Positions 34,031 through 45,943 are shown, counted from the first letter of the stretch. The stretch: DNA of 64,000 nt from Echinometra lucunter (GCA_029962745.1 CM057162.1:20140740-20204739), one strand, 5' to 3'. Made by a program: numbers and translations. Notes: a model not told the origin generated them from the sequence alone.

Positions 34031-36025
34031 TAGTCCATTTTATGGAGAAGCAGGTAACGACTAACTAACTTTGACTTTTATAGGACTTGGTGGTGTCCAT
34101 CAAAGCAATGTGGAGCAAGCATGACAAAAAGATGGTCAACGTAGCAAGTTAATGATCTTTAAGATCATTGTTGGGACTTGAAATTATTGAGTGAACTTTT
34201 ATTTTATGACGCTTGCAAGATCATTTCGATGTATGTGGATTATTTCAGACTATGTGAATGATGCCGGCCTATGTGAGTACTTTCATTCTATAGGAATAAT
34301 TCCTTGATATTGTTCTCTAGATTAACAAAAAACAACAACAAAAAAGGAAGGGTTTATTTTTTAATGTAAATCAATTAGGTTTTGGCAGTCATCGATGTAA
34401 TTATCTTTGTGATCGGTGCCCATGATTTTGTGATCATGTGTATGAGTTTATTTTGATTGAAACACAAACTAAAGAATAAATTTGTTTTGATCGATATCGG
34501 TCATTTAGGATTTGGTTGCAAACTACTGTGTTGTGGAGGACATTGAATCTGAAAGCTCAACTTATTGCAGGTAATTGCCTGTTGTAATTACTGGAAGTTG
34601 CGCATCTTCTTGGCTGATTCATTACATGCAAGAAATAGCTCTAGGTGACCGCTGAATCATTTTGTTTGTACCAGGTATGGTTAACATTTATGTCTGTCAA
34701 CGGAGAAATACTGACACCTGATTTCGTTTTAACCTTTGATGTATGGTCCAGAATATATATATATTTACCTCTTTTTTTTACTCCTTGTCTCCCGATGTTT
34801 TATTATTGTCTGTACCTCTGACAGATTCCATTATCTGGTTTAATAACGAAAAACAAAAGGACAAACAAAAGCCGAGAAGAATTGTAAAACAAGCCAGCAA
34901 AATGATGAACCATACACATTGAGCTGGATGAAGTCTGTTTGGAAAGAGTATTTTCTATGACCCAATCCATTATAGATGATCCAAACCAACTAATCGCAGG
35001 ACTACACACCTGAGAAGTGTTGAATGATACATCGAAATTTCTTAACATGTGAAATTCAAAATTGAATAACCTTGGAACGACAATCCCCTAAATTTGGATT
35101 ACCTTTATTTTGCTATACACAGTTTAGTTACATGAACCTGCTCTCTCTTCCCAATACTCTTCTTTCTCCTTCTTCTTCCTCTTTTTCTTTTTTCCACTTC
35201 TTCTTCTTGTTCTTCTTTTTTTATCACTTAAAAAATCATAGGGCGGCCGCCCCTGCCCCTGTAGCGCCGCTCCTGTACCTTGGTGTTTTTGAAGCATGGT
35301 GGGCTTTGCATACTTTGACAACGGACGGGGAAGTGAGTATGTTCTAAGTAAGCCTTTGTTGATGTCTTTTCTTCTTGATAAAAAACCAAGCAGTCCCCAG
35401 CTCAGTCATAAAAAGAGCACATAACAAGCTAAAAATAAAAAAAAGGAAGAAGAAGAAACAACTAAAGAAAAACAGTGGTAACGATAACACTCTTGATTCT
35501 TCTTCTTTTTAATCGTACATTTCCAAGATTTTACCCAAAGCAATACAGCATCAACTGTCATGACTGTTCGTTACACTTTTGCAGTATCCCCTGATCCAGA
35601 ATGCTAGGAATGACAAAATACGTGTACTTGAGCAGAAAGAGTAATAATCATTGAAATTTTGGCAACGCAGTGTTTTGTGTACAAATTGGTAATTTTTCTG
35701 TAAAATTTTGATTCGTGTTACGGACATTTAATTTTTAAAACAATTTGGTAGCGGAAAATATATATAATTTATATAGCCTTCTGGGATGCAATCTTGCACC
35801 CTATATGAAAAAGGTTCAAAGAAGCACCCTTTTGTACTTGTTTGTACCCTTTAAATTTAAGGTTTAGTTGTGCAACTTAAATGGTGAAGAAATTTTTGCA
35901 TCCAATAGGATACAAATTTGGACCTTCCCCAAAAGGTATAACTCTGCAATCTTAATAGTGAAAAATGTAGGCGCAAATATTCTAATTAAGAAATGATAAG
36001 CGCCTCTAAACCCCAAAACCAACCA
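34031..36025. other. Gene-free intergenic stretch with pyrimidine tract
   Basis: AT-rich, with a TTCTTCTTC-type tract at about 35150-35225. Near 35790-35950 several TTGCACCC/GGGTGCAA-like words foreshadow the repeat at 36027. No gene recognised. Confidence 0.35.
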
Positions 36026-36474
36026 ACCAGCTCACTGCACGCTTAATTGTGCATAATTCTCCTTTGGGTGCAAAGTTGCACCCAAAGGAGAATTATGCAC
36101 AATTAAGCGTGCAGTGAGCTGGGTGAAGAGTTGCACCCATAAAGAAGCTCGTGGTGTTGCATTTCAAGGATGCAAAATTAAACCATTTGTTTCTCTGCGT
36201 GTGATATAGGATTAAACCATTTGTTTCTCTGCGTGTGATATAGGATTTCCCACCCAATTTCGCGCATCTTTGTCAGTCTAATTCATACTACTAACCAGCT
36301 CACTGCACGCTTAATTGTGCATAATGCTCCTTTGGGTGCAAAGTTGCACCCATAAAGAAGCTCGTGGTGTTGCATTTCAAGGATGCAAAATTAAACCATT
36401 TGTTTCTCTGCGTGTGATATAGGATTTCCCACCCAATTTCGCATCTTTGTCAGTCTAATTCATACTACGAGCAT
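36024..36474. repeat. Tandem duplication, unit ~180-270 bp
   Basis: 36024-36293 and 36294-36474 share CCAGCTCACTGCACGCTTAA, CATAAAGAAGCTCGTGGTGT, TTTGTTTCTCTGCGTGTG and CAGTCTAATTCATACTAC in order. The first copy carries an extra palindromic fold-back and an internal 35-bp direct repeat (ATTAAACCATTTG to GATATAGG). Confidence 0.9.
36027..36122. repeat. Perfect 47-bp-arm palindrome with 2-nt centre
   Basis: 36027-36073 and 36076-36122 are exact reverse complements (ends CCAGCTCACTGCACGC, centre GGGTGCAA-AG-TTGCACCC). It sits inside the first of two tandem repeat units. Confidence 0.95.
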
Positions 36475-39400
36475 TTAATTTAAACGTTTTTTACCCAGCC
36501 GTGCGTTCAGATTCATGACTGGTGCTTTCAAAATCATCTTAGAAGCACCCAAATTCATAGAGCCTCCATCAATCGCATGGTCACGTGATCACGCAACAAA
36601 CACTTTTCGTGAATTCGAATTCATTTTGGAGCATTTACTTTAGTGGGTTGTACATTCAATTTAACAATTTCTTCTTTTCATGTTTGTATCTTCTTATGCG
36701 TAAAATGGTAAAACAGGGCCTGAATGCTTTTGATAATATATGCCATCGTTTGCGACTTATATGACTAACGGTCTTATAATTTTTGTTTTCTTGCGTAGAC
36801 ATTCTAGGAATACCTTGCCTGACCAAATACAAAACTTCCCAATATTTTCTCACAAGGTGAAATTGTACATGTAATTACCCGCCGAACGAATTAAATTTGT
36901 TCATGATAAATTCGTTATTCTGATGCTGTACTTGATGAAATATTATGTTTCCAGTATGTTGCGTTTTTACTGTATTCTATTTATTCATTTAGATTTCATT
37001 GACATTTTCATTCACCTTATGTTCGAATTTTTCACATGTGTGAATACTTTAGCTAACTGTTAGCACATTCACTTTTTCTCTTTCTGATAATATACCGGAA
37101 AAGAAATTGAGATGTATGCTGCCTTGTACGTAAATAAATAGTTTGAAGTGGAACAAGCTCAGTGTCCTTCAATAAGTCTGTTGCTTTCATGAAATTACGA
37201 TGACTTTATTAGTGTATTTAGTATATTTTAATTTATTATTTTTTAAACAGAAAGTCGAAATCATGAAACGATCAAATCATTTCTCATGATTTGAGATGAT
37301 AATCATAGTTTACCTCAGATTCGTCAACAATTTGATAATTACACAACTGAAAAAAATGATTCAACAAGGCGTGAAAAACAAAATTAATTTCATATCATTA
37401 ATCTTCACGAACCTTTATTAATGTCTGTGCCAAGTCTGAAGCCGATTGCTGAGATCTGACGTATGTCTAATAATGTGTAAGGCCTGATACCTTGCTGGCA
37501 GAAACAGCGTGCAAGTACCCTTTCGCCAACCGCGCCGTCTCTCGCGATTTGAAGTCGTCGCCGTCGTCCACCACGGGCGAAAGGGCGCGTGGAAAGAGCC
37601 TTTCGTACGGGGGGAAAAAATTGCCATTTGAAATGCACGCGATACCCCCCCCCCCCACGTCGCCTTAGCGTATCATAGGCTTATGTAGATGACGATGTTC
37701 TTATGTTCTTCTGTTCTTTTGCAATTTACTGCACTTATTTAAATAATGAACAATTTGTTAGTGATTCATAAGGAAATGAATGTCAAATTCAATCAATCAA
37801 TAAATACAGAATGCAAAAGCATAAATGCAGTGTAAACGAAACATGTAGTGATGTCTTATCAACTAGATATACAGATAGGTTTTGTTTTCTGTTGCCGGGC
37901 ATCCCTGTATAAGTACAAAAACATTATAGGCTACATCATGTATACAGTATTAGTATTTCGTACTTTTCTGTAATTCATTCTCAAACGACTAGGCCTACTG
38001 TTACTTTGGTAGTGAATGTAAAGATATTTCATTAAGTGAAAATTATTAACCAATTATATGTTTGAAGGGCCCAGCGAGCACATTTTTTGTGTTATTATCT
38101 GACACGTTTTTACGATCAATATACTTGCTTTTTTGTATGCAGATATATGCGCTTATTCGCTGTTGATTAATCAATCAGGCTTATGTCGAAAGGGTGCGTG
38201 CGCGGAGCGGGATGGGAGCGGGGAGGGAACGGGGATGGCCGCACCCTTTCAAGAGTAGTCTGATGTACCAAGGTTAAGGCATTGGCGTTGAATTTGAATT
38301 TTAAAAAATTAAGTCCTACACAGAATCAGAGATTACGAACTACAAACATTTCCTTACACCAACAGAATCTACCTGTAAAGCAAATCCTGCAAGGTTCATT
38401 TTCTTCTTCTTTTGCTCCCTTTTCTTCTCCCTTTTGTTCTTCGTCTTTTTACTCCTCCCCTTTTCCTGTTCCATTCTTTATTTCTTTCTTATCTTCTTTC
38501 TTTCTTTCTCATTCTTCTTTTCTTCTCATTCTCCTTCCCCGTACGTCTCCCTTTTCTCCTTCCTCATCTTCTTCTTATTCTCCATTTTCTTACAAGGCAT
38601 ACGATTCGACTCAAACTCGATGGAATGCCATCCAGTGAGGGTAATTTTACTCACTTCAAGCAGAAAGGACAAAAGAACAGTAAGGTACACCCACTATCCA
38701 AGCCTCTGGGATTTACTTCGTTTCTGTCGGGGGGGGGGGGGGGGGCTTTTATTCTTCTTAATATTAAGTTCCTGTGCAACATTCAAACTGTATTTCTGTA
38801 GCTGGCATTTTGACATGTATTTGACAGGATAGCTTAAATAAAGGGGAGGAATCGGTAATCGGGCATAGTATCATTATCTCTTTTATTCGATCCCCTAAAA
38901 TAATAAAACAAAATAAAGATTTACAAATACTTATTTGTGTATATAATATATTCAAGAAATGTAAAAAAAAAAAATATTCACTATTCGGCGACAATACTCA
39001 TGACTGACTAGTTTGCCTAATTCTAACAAACAACAACAACGGCCACTACCGAGCAGAGCCCTGATACCGAGATGCGCTTGTTTCCGCATGCATTGGTTCG
39101 TTTGATGTTTTTATGTAATCTTCCAGCAAATTAAATACACACAATAAAAACAAACATGGGCGTAATAAATTCAAAGAAAAATAAGTAAGTATTTTCACAG
39201 AGTTGTCTACGCTCGCCGTAAAAGATATTGTCGGCGAGCCTATAGACCAATTACACAATGCTCCCAACTTTGATAGCACTCAAGTCAATATAGCGCGTTA
39301 TGTACATTCGTTCGAATTTTTCTATTTTGGACCAATGTATGCAGATTTCTTTTAATGTTTGCAATGAGGAATAATCAGGGTAGTTCAGGTCGCAACTGTG

Positions 39401-40014
39401 CGGTGCTCAAATGCGACAACAATTGGAGAAAGCTTAAAAATTGGAAGCTGACCTGCTAACTGAGTACCACATTCACTCGCCTTTGACTCATGAAGCCTGT
39501 TTGTGTAAGAAGCCGTACTCCCTACAAAGGTTTCCGTAAGGAATGTGAAGGAATTCGTGGCCAGTGAGTAAAAAATATTCACAGAAAGGACTTTGAAGTC
39601 AAAAGAAATATTATTAGTACGTAGTTTGGCGTACAATATAATGAGGGAAACATGTAAACAAGGTAACATTATTTAAAGGCTCCCGTTTACTGCGGCAGTG
39701 CAGTACCGCGAATGCGACAGTGCCAGGAGTGGGGCTGCGATCGAACTTTTACTGACAAAACTAAGGGAAAAAAGCAACGAAAGTACAAAAATACATCATA
39801 CCTTCATCAGTAATTGTCTTACCTCATCTACCCATGTATCCATGTTTTATTTTCTTGATCTAGAATAAAGTAAATGGAACGATATCAGGGCATATCTCCT
39901 ATCGTTAATTGATTTTGTGCATAAAGCCAATCGCGGTCAGCGCGCTTGCACATCGTAGCTATCGTGTCGCCGATAGAGGGCCAAATACATAAATCGGAGG
40001 TGGAATTGGTCTAT
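36475..40014. other. Gene-free intergenic stretch
   Basis: Contains a C13-type tract near 37647, a long TTC/TCC pyrimidine stretch at 38400-38590, poly(G) near 38729 and an A-run near 38962. No coding exon recognised. The last kilobase (39650-40010) is somewhat GC-richer. Confidence 0.35.
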
Positions 40015-40050
40015 ACCACAGAAATAGAAGACGTCTTCTATTTCTGTGGT
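40015..40050. repeat. Perfect 36-bp palindrome
   Basis: ACCACAGAAATAGAAGAC is followed immediately by its exact reverse complement, with no spacer. Located about 550 bp upstream of gene B. Confidence 0.95.
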
Positions 40051-40224
40051 CTATACGCACAGCAGGGATATAACGAGGCCAGACAGGAAGTAATTTGCAA
40101 AGCAATGTGGGTAGTATTATGCATATTTGTAATATGTGTAATATTTGTAACATTTCCTTTTTTGCAAAGGTGATCTGTGCTTAACAAACTGTGCCTATAT
40201 ACAGGCCACCTCTTTCCCATATTC

Positions 40225-40340
40225 TCAATGCCTTGTTCATGAATTTTATTATTGTTGTTGATGAACTTTATTGATATTGTTCATGAATGTATTGTTTCCA
40301 GTTTAGTGGAAAGAAATGAACTTGAACTTGAACTTGAAGT
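40225..40340. mobile_element. Retroelement 3' tail with (GAACTT)n
   Basis: GTTCATGAATTTTATTATTG and TGATGAACTTTATTGATA are followed by AATGAACTTGAACTTGAACT. Short tandem tails of this type end CR1-like LINEs or derived SINEs. No coding part. Confidence 0.35.
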
Positions 40341-40385
40341 TCAAGACTCAAAGAGGGACGAGACTTGAATCACTCATTTGCATTT

Positions 40386-40395
40386 GGGGAATCCC
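40386..40395 (+). promoter_or_regulatory. Kappa-B motif upstream of gene B
   Basis: GGGGAATCCC matches GGGRNNYYCC at every position and lies 209 bp upstream of the gene B start codon, mirroring the site upstream of gene A. Binding is inferred. Confidence 0.5.
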
Positions 40396-40603
40396 ACACT
40401 GCGACATAATGACATCAACAAAACATTTACTGCATGTGTATGCGTGGGTGAGGGTGCATGTGTATATACAGCATAGATATACAGTATGTACAGTTCTGCG
40501 TGTGTGTTTGATTCTGTTCTGCGTTCGACTCCGATTAGGTGGATCTTGTCCTTGAAATATAACATCCTTCTGACAAGCAACAGCAACATTTGGAGTCAGT
40601 AAG

Positions 40604-40676
40604 ATGGATGATAGAAATGTGAAAGGAATAGTTATCGGAATAATCTTTCTTTCACTACTAGCATCCCTTGTGACTG
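40604..40676 (+). CDS. Gene B exon 1 (first membrane helix)
   Basis: Encodes MDDRNVKGIVIGIIFLSLLA and SLVT; donor ACTG/GTAAGT-like, phase 1. 73 nt as in gene A. Confidence 0.85.
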
Positions 40677-40879
40677 GTAAGTTTTTGTACGTACATGTAG
40701 GTTTTAGGGTATACTTACGTGTAGCTTGCGATCTCATGCACCCGATCCAAAACAAAAATAGGTTGGTGAGAACCCGAGGTGAGAATTAACTCGGGAAGCA
40801 TGGGTTTCTTCTGGTCCCGGTTCTATTAAACACACAGCGCATCGTGTCCAATTCTATAGGCTTATTGTCATTTTTTGGG

Positions 40880-41045
40880 TTATAGTTATCATCATTATTA
40901 TCATTATAATTGTTATCATTATTATTATCATCATCGTAATTATTATTATTGTGCTTATTATGATGATGATTTTGAATATTATCATTATATTATTATTATT
41001 ATCATTGTGATGATTATGATTATTATGACTATTATCATCGTTATC
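40880..41045. repeat. (ATT/ATC)n triplet-rich tract, gene B intron 1
   Basis: Degenerate TTATCATTATTATC runs up to just before the exon 2 acceptor. Confidence 0.8.
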
Positions 41046-41063
41046 CTGTCCATTGCTTTGTAG

Positions 41064-41147
41064 GGGAGGGAATTATCTTCTCCATTGTTATCACGTGTTT
41101 CATCCTAATGTCACCATGTGGAGTCGCATGGTACATCCACAAAGCTT
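41064..41147 (+). CDS. Gene B exon 2 (second membrane helix)
   Basis: Acceptor GCTTTGTAG, donor GCTT/GTAAGT. Encodes GEGIIFSIVITCFILMSPCG then VAWYIHKA. The 84 nt matches gene A; the W-Y-I motif at the helix end is shared. Confidence 0.85.
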
Positions 41148-41462
41148 GTAAGTGTACACAATTGATGACTTGATTTTGTTACAATTAAAAAGTTGTAGAA
41201 GTAAACAACGTCTCGTATTTACTTTGCACTTTGCAGTATAGATTAACAGGCATTAGTATTATCATTGTAATCATTACTATCATTTTGTAGTACTCTTATC
41301 ATCACTCTTATCATAATTACGATTGTTATTATCATCATTGCTGCCGTTGTTATGAATTTTCGTTATCATAATTACAATAATCATCATCTTCTTTTAATTG
41401 CTGCTGTTGTGTTGTTTTTCTTCTTCTCTTTCTCCTACATCTTATTCTTCTCCTCTTTCTGC

Positions 41463-41510
41463 TACTACTAGGCCCTGCTACTACTACTACTACTGCTACT
41501 ACTACTACTA

Positions 41511-41554
<44 letters not shown>

Positions 41555-41724
41555 GCTACTACTACCACTACTACCACTACCACCACTACTACTACACTAC
41601 TACTACTACTACTACTGCTACTACTACTACTACTACCACTACCACCACTACTACTACTACTACTACTGCTACTACTGCTACTACTACCACTACCACCACC
41701 ACTACTACTACTACTACTGCTACC

Positions 41725-41822
<98 letters not shown>

Positions 41823-41849
41823 GCTACTACTACTACTACTACTGCTACC

Positions 41850-41902
<53 letters not shown>

Positions 41903-41959
41903 ACTACTACTACTACTACTGCTACCACTACTACTACTACCACCACCACCATTACTGTA

Positions 41960-42008
<49 letters not shown>

Positions 42009-42027
42009 AATATGATATAACTACTAC
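41463..42027. repeat. ~560-bp (TAC)n trinucleotide array, gene B intron 2
   Basis: CTACTACTAC with CACCAC and TGC interruptions over more than 500 bp, including a few phase shifts. Translates to long poly-Tyr/Thr/Leu or poly-Val frames that are not genes. Confidence 0.95.
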
Positions 42028-42149
42028 TATTACAGGTGTACTGCTAGTACTTTCAATAATGACCATCATTATTTTTGTTAAGGTTATTACACTGTTATCC
42101 ATTGGCGTTATCATTTATTCAGTAAGGGGGCCAACTGGAGGATCGAAAA

Positions 42150-42879
42150 CGCGCAGAAGCATAGACGGGGGCGTCACTAGAACATTTTGAATGGGGGGGG
42201 GGGGGGAGATAAGACCAAATTTGCCAAGTCTATAATTATACCCCTTCAAGAAATTGTTTTAGAACAATATTGCAGATATTGATCTTTATTACTCAAAGGG
42301 AATATTTAGGGACAGCGAAGTATTTTAGATTTGGAAGAAATGATGCTTCTTGCTAGATTATGATACGCCCTGTTTTTTAATTTTACGAGCGAGCGAAGCG
42401 AGCGAGTCAAAACTATTGTTTTTGAAGAAGTGTTATTCATCAAAATACGCTAGGCCTATTACATATCTAAATGATATATTTCAAGGTCGTCTCGCCAAAT
42501 ATGACCCTATTTTGGCACCTTGCTGATTACTGTGTGCTGTCCGAACCACCCTCTTTCTATATTGCAAGCGCGAGCGAGTAAAACAAACTCTTTTGACGAT
42601 AGAAGTGTTACTTGGTCATCATTTTTTCCCCGAACCGTCCTGAATATAGATATACACTCTTTTTCATAATAGAAGTGATAATGCGCCATCAAAATATACT
42701 ATGGGCATAAACAAAATACATAAATTATTTATTCGGTCACCTCGCCGAATTCGTTTAGTTTTTGAAACCATCCTGTATCTAAAAAAAGGACGAGTGAGTG
42801 AGCGAAGCGAGCGAGGAAAAAATGTACTCTTTTTCATGGTAGACGTGATAATTCGTCTTCAAAATACACTGTGAGCTCT
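42150..42879. mobile_element. GCGAGC-family repeat, left part (split by a LINE)
   Basis: Starts with GGGGGCGTCACTAG and a poly(G) run, then several tandem blocks with GAGCGAAGCGAGCGAG, TATGACCCTATTTTGGCACC and ATCAAAATACGCTAGG. The blocks are the reverse complement of those in the elements at 3209 and 17723. The continuation is at 44026-44765. Confidence 0.6.
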
Positions 42880-44025
42880 TTGTTGTTGTTAGGTGCCATC
42901 GAGTCGTTTCCGACTCCGGGGAGGGTCGTTCATCAACATTTGTCCTCTGACAAGTTTTCAGCGCTGACAACTGATATCGTATATGAGGCTGGTCAGAAAT
43001 GGTTGTTTAAAACAACAATTTGTCGGTGAAAATCATTGACAAGACATTTGATGAAACGCCTCCCTGGTGACCCCATAAACAGTCTTCCTCCAGACTACTC
43101 TGTTCTGCCCCAGTATGGTCATCTCTCTCAATGATTTGCTTCTTTCTTTTATCACTCTTTCTTTCCATCTAGTATTCCTCTGTCTTCCTCTTCTCCTTCT
43201 ATCTTGTACTTTTCCGAGCATGGCGTCCTGCTCCAGGTCCTTTGACCTAACAACGTAACGAAAGAAGCTTTGTCTTTGCTTTATAACCATAGTTTCCAAG
43301 GACTAGATTGGTTGTATCTCTTCCATTACAGAATTTTTTCTTCTGTCTATCCATGGGATCCTTCACATCCTGCACCAGCACCACATTTCAAATGAGTCTA
43401 TTTACTTTTTCCTTTTTTTCACTGTCCAACATTCACTTCCACCGACTACCATAGGGAAGACTAATGCAGTTATCATCCTTATCTTTTTTCTCTTGCTCAC
43501 ATCTTTGTCCCTCATTATCTTAGCATGTTAGTCCAGCCAATGCAGTCTTTTCAAGCACTACGCGCCGACTTATTTCTGCAGCACAATCACCATCTTTTTT
43601 AACTTTCAACCCAAGAAAGATAAAACTATTCACAACTTCATTATTTGCACTGCTTAGTTTAAAGTTTTCTAATAGTCCAATGGACATTAATACTTTATTT
43701 TTCTTAATGATGAAACTCCTTCAAACTTTCCTTCAAACTCTCTTTAATCTGCTGACAAGTCTTCCTCATTCTCAGCAAGTAAGGTTGCTTCGTCAGCATA
43801 TCGTAGATTGTTAATCTTTCCTCCCCCTACTCTAATGCCGATGTTTGTTACCTCAAGTCCATCTCGTCTCATAATATGCTCATCATACATAATTGAACAG
43901 AATGATATGGGGACAGGATGCACCTCTGTCTGACACCTTTCCCTATGTTGAAGCAGTTAGTCTCTCCAAACTCAGTCTTAATGGTTACCTCTTCGTCTAT
44001 GTAGAGATTTCTCATGAACACCATG
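42880..44025 (-). mobile_element. Truncated RTE-like non-LTR retrotransposon
   Basis: Minus-strand 5'-truncated LINE inserted in the GCGAGC-family repeat. It keeps part of a reverse transcriptase and the conserved C-terminal RRRRGRQR region, and ends in a (CAA)n-type tail (TTGTTGTTG on the plus strand, 42880-42889) after a GTGCCATCGAGTCG-type 3' end, which is typical of RTE-clade elements. GTGAGC and ATGAGC flank the insertion and may be the target-site duplication. Frameshifts and stops make it inactive. Confidence 0.7.
43033..44024 (-). pseudogene. Degenerate LINE reverse transcriptase remnant
   Basis: Reading the minus strand from 44024, the blocks RNLYIDEEVTIKTEFGE, NIGKGVRQRCILSP (about 43910-43965) and INNLRYADEATLLAENEED (about 43760-43815) are recognisable RT fingers and palm motifs. 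The catalytic YADD box reads YADE (43789-43800). After a degraded stretch, an open block at 43033-43299 encodes the C-terminal AMLGKVQDRRRRGRQRNTRW region. Multiple frame changes lie between the blocks, so no functional enzyme is possible. Confidence 0.75.
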
Positions 44026-44765
44026 AGCCTGTGAGATATCTAGTATTCGGTCACCTCGCTTTACATTCTGAAACCATCCTGTATCTAAATATTATGAGTG
44101 AGCGAAGCGAGCGAGGAATCCCTTTTCGCAGTAGAAGTGCTGTTTCGTCATCAGAATGCACTACATGCATGAGCCTATAAGATATTTGATCACCTATGAG
44201 CCGAATATGACTCAGTGTGGGCACCTCGCATGCCTTGGAACTATTCTGTTTCTACGATTTTTTATTTTCTTTGAAATGTAGATTATTCACCCATATACAC
44301 TAAATGATTTATAATGTACATATTACTGTCAAATTTGAGGATAGCCGCACACCTCGATGCCCAAATGTCATAATATTCAGGCATCTCGCTGCTGGAATAA
44401 GAGAGTACTTGCTGCCAGACACCATCTTGTTTCTAGAATTAATGAGCGAGCTTTTTCAGAGAGCGAGCGAGAAGAAAAAAGTAATTTTGTATACTGAGAA
44501 CAAGTTCTAGCGTACTGTATCTCCGTTCTCATGACTTTTGTAATAATTATGCATTATCGGCATCTTAAAGGCAAGTGGTCACAGGTCCCTATCTCCCGAA
44601 ACTTCATCTATTTTATGTCACATGCTCTATTCCTTGCAGTTATATTCTATGAGTAGAAGGGTAGTATAACATTAGACAAACAAGATGAAAACCAATTTCC
44701 TTTCATAAGTATAGTAATAGTATAACAGGCAGTGATTAAGGTAGTGGAAATGCGAGTGATCATTA
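44026..44765. mobile_element. GCGAGC-family repeat, right part
   Basis: Continues the blocks interrupted by the LINE: ATTCGGTCACCTCGC, GAGTGAGCGAAGCGAGCGAG (about 44095), then the segment homologous to 1-371 and 1690-2030 and to the reverse of 3440-3735. Ends shortly before gene B exon 3. Confidence 0.6.
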
Positions 44766-44847
44766 CCATGATTACGGAAAGTACTACACTTCTAGTATTG
44801 CCATTATTCGCTTTATTTCATCATGTCTCTTTTCGAATCTCAACAAG

Positions 44848-45018
44848 CTGACATTCAACGACTTCGAGAGAAGATCCAACACTACAATCCTGGTCGCTGG
44901 ACAATACGGGATGTTGGTGATGAGTTCAAGGGACCTTCAAAGATAAGGCTTGGTGTGTATGGAGTCCAGGGGGCAGGAAAGAGTGCTCTGCTGAACTCAT
45001 TCCATTTTGCTTTCAAAG
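44848..45018 (+). CDS. Gene B exon 3 (P-loop, G1)
   Basis: Acceptor TCTCAACAAG, donor AAAG/GTAACA. Encodes DIQRLREKIQHYNPGRW then LGVYGVQGAGKSALLNSFHF. The frame stays open upstream to ATG 44823, so a transcript starting inside the intron could give a form without the membrane hairpin. Confidence 0.9.
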
Positions 45019-45492
45019 GTAACATTATTATGTAAAACTATTATAAATTTGCAACCATTGGCAACTACCTGATTTTAAGAAAAGGGAAAAGGGTTATGAA
45101 ACCTTGAGACTCTTGTTTCATAAAACCCCAAAAGTGTCACCTCATTTCGAACAGAAAAATTACAAGTTAGACGAATGGCTTTGTAATGCCGAATTAGTTG
45201 CTCCGCCTATTTCTTTTTAGAATTTTACCATTTCAATTAGCTAATGTCCTTAGTTGTTGTAGAAGTATTATCACTATATTTTTCGGCTATCATTTATCAA
45301 CACGATTACTGATATGTATAATTTTCCTACCGCTATATCTATTAACCATTTATTTCATCCTTTGTTCAAATGTTTACTTTAATGTCAATTTCAGTCTTTT
45401 ATCCATATAACTATACGCCATTTTATAATACATAAACATTCTCTAGTAGTCTGTCTACGACCCGGGTTTATTCTTTCACTGTCACTGGGATT

Positions 45493-45514
45493 TCGGGGGG
45501 GGGGGGGGGGGGGC
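45493..45514. repeat. Poly(dG) tract in gene B intron 3
   Basis: About 19 consecutive G with no adjacent transposon terminus recognised. Confidence 0.9.
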
Positions 45515-45943
45515 TACACTAACTAATAATACGGAACCTACTAGTTTACACGACCGTATTATTTCAACCTTTTTATTTCGAGACAAAGAGCGGCCAGTTT
45601 TGTTAAACTGTTGCCATATTCAGTATTTTGTATCAATATCTTGTTTTAATCATGGTATTTTGCTTTGTAAAATTGATGTTACCCTGCCTGAGGATCTTAT
45701 ACTTTTATTTGTAAACCTCGGTCCTGGGTTTTCTATGTATCTTCTTTATTTGAATATTGTACGGGTTTTTTTTTATAATAAAGATGAATCAATATAAAAT
45801 ACAGAATAAACATTCTGGAAAAAGAAAATCTTCAAACGCATATTTTACACTGTGGGAACATTTCGTTAGTTCAAACGCTTCGTAATTATTAGCAATTGGA
45901 CAATTAGTACAATCTATTGCATTTGCCCTTTTAAATCTCTCAG

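Noticed and set aside
38282..38832. Ser/Phe/Leu-rich frames of 118-132 codons in all three plus frames
   Set aside because: All overlap a TTC/TCC pyrimidine tract; composition is low complexity.
41398..42114. Long open frames of Tyr/Thr/Leu or Val residues
   Set aside because: They are translations of a (TAC)n microsatellite in the three plus and three minus frames, interrupted by array phase shifts.
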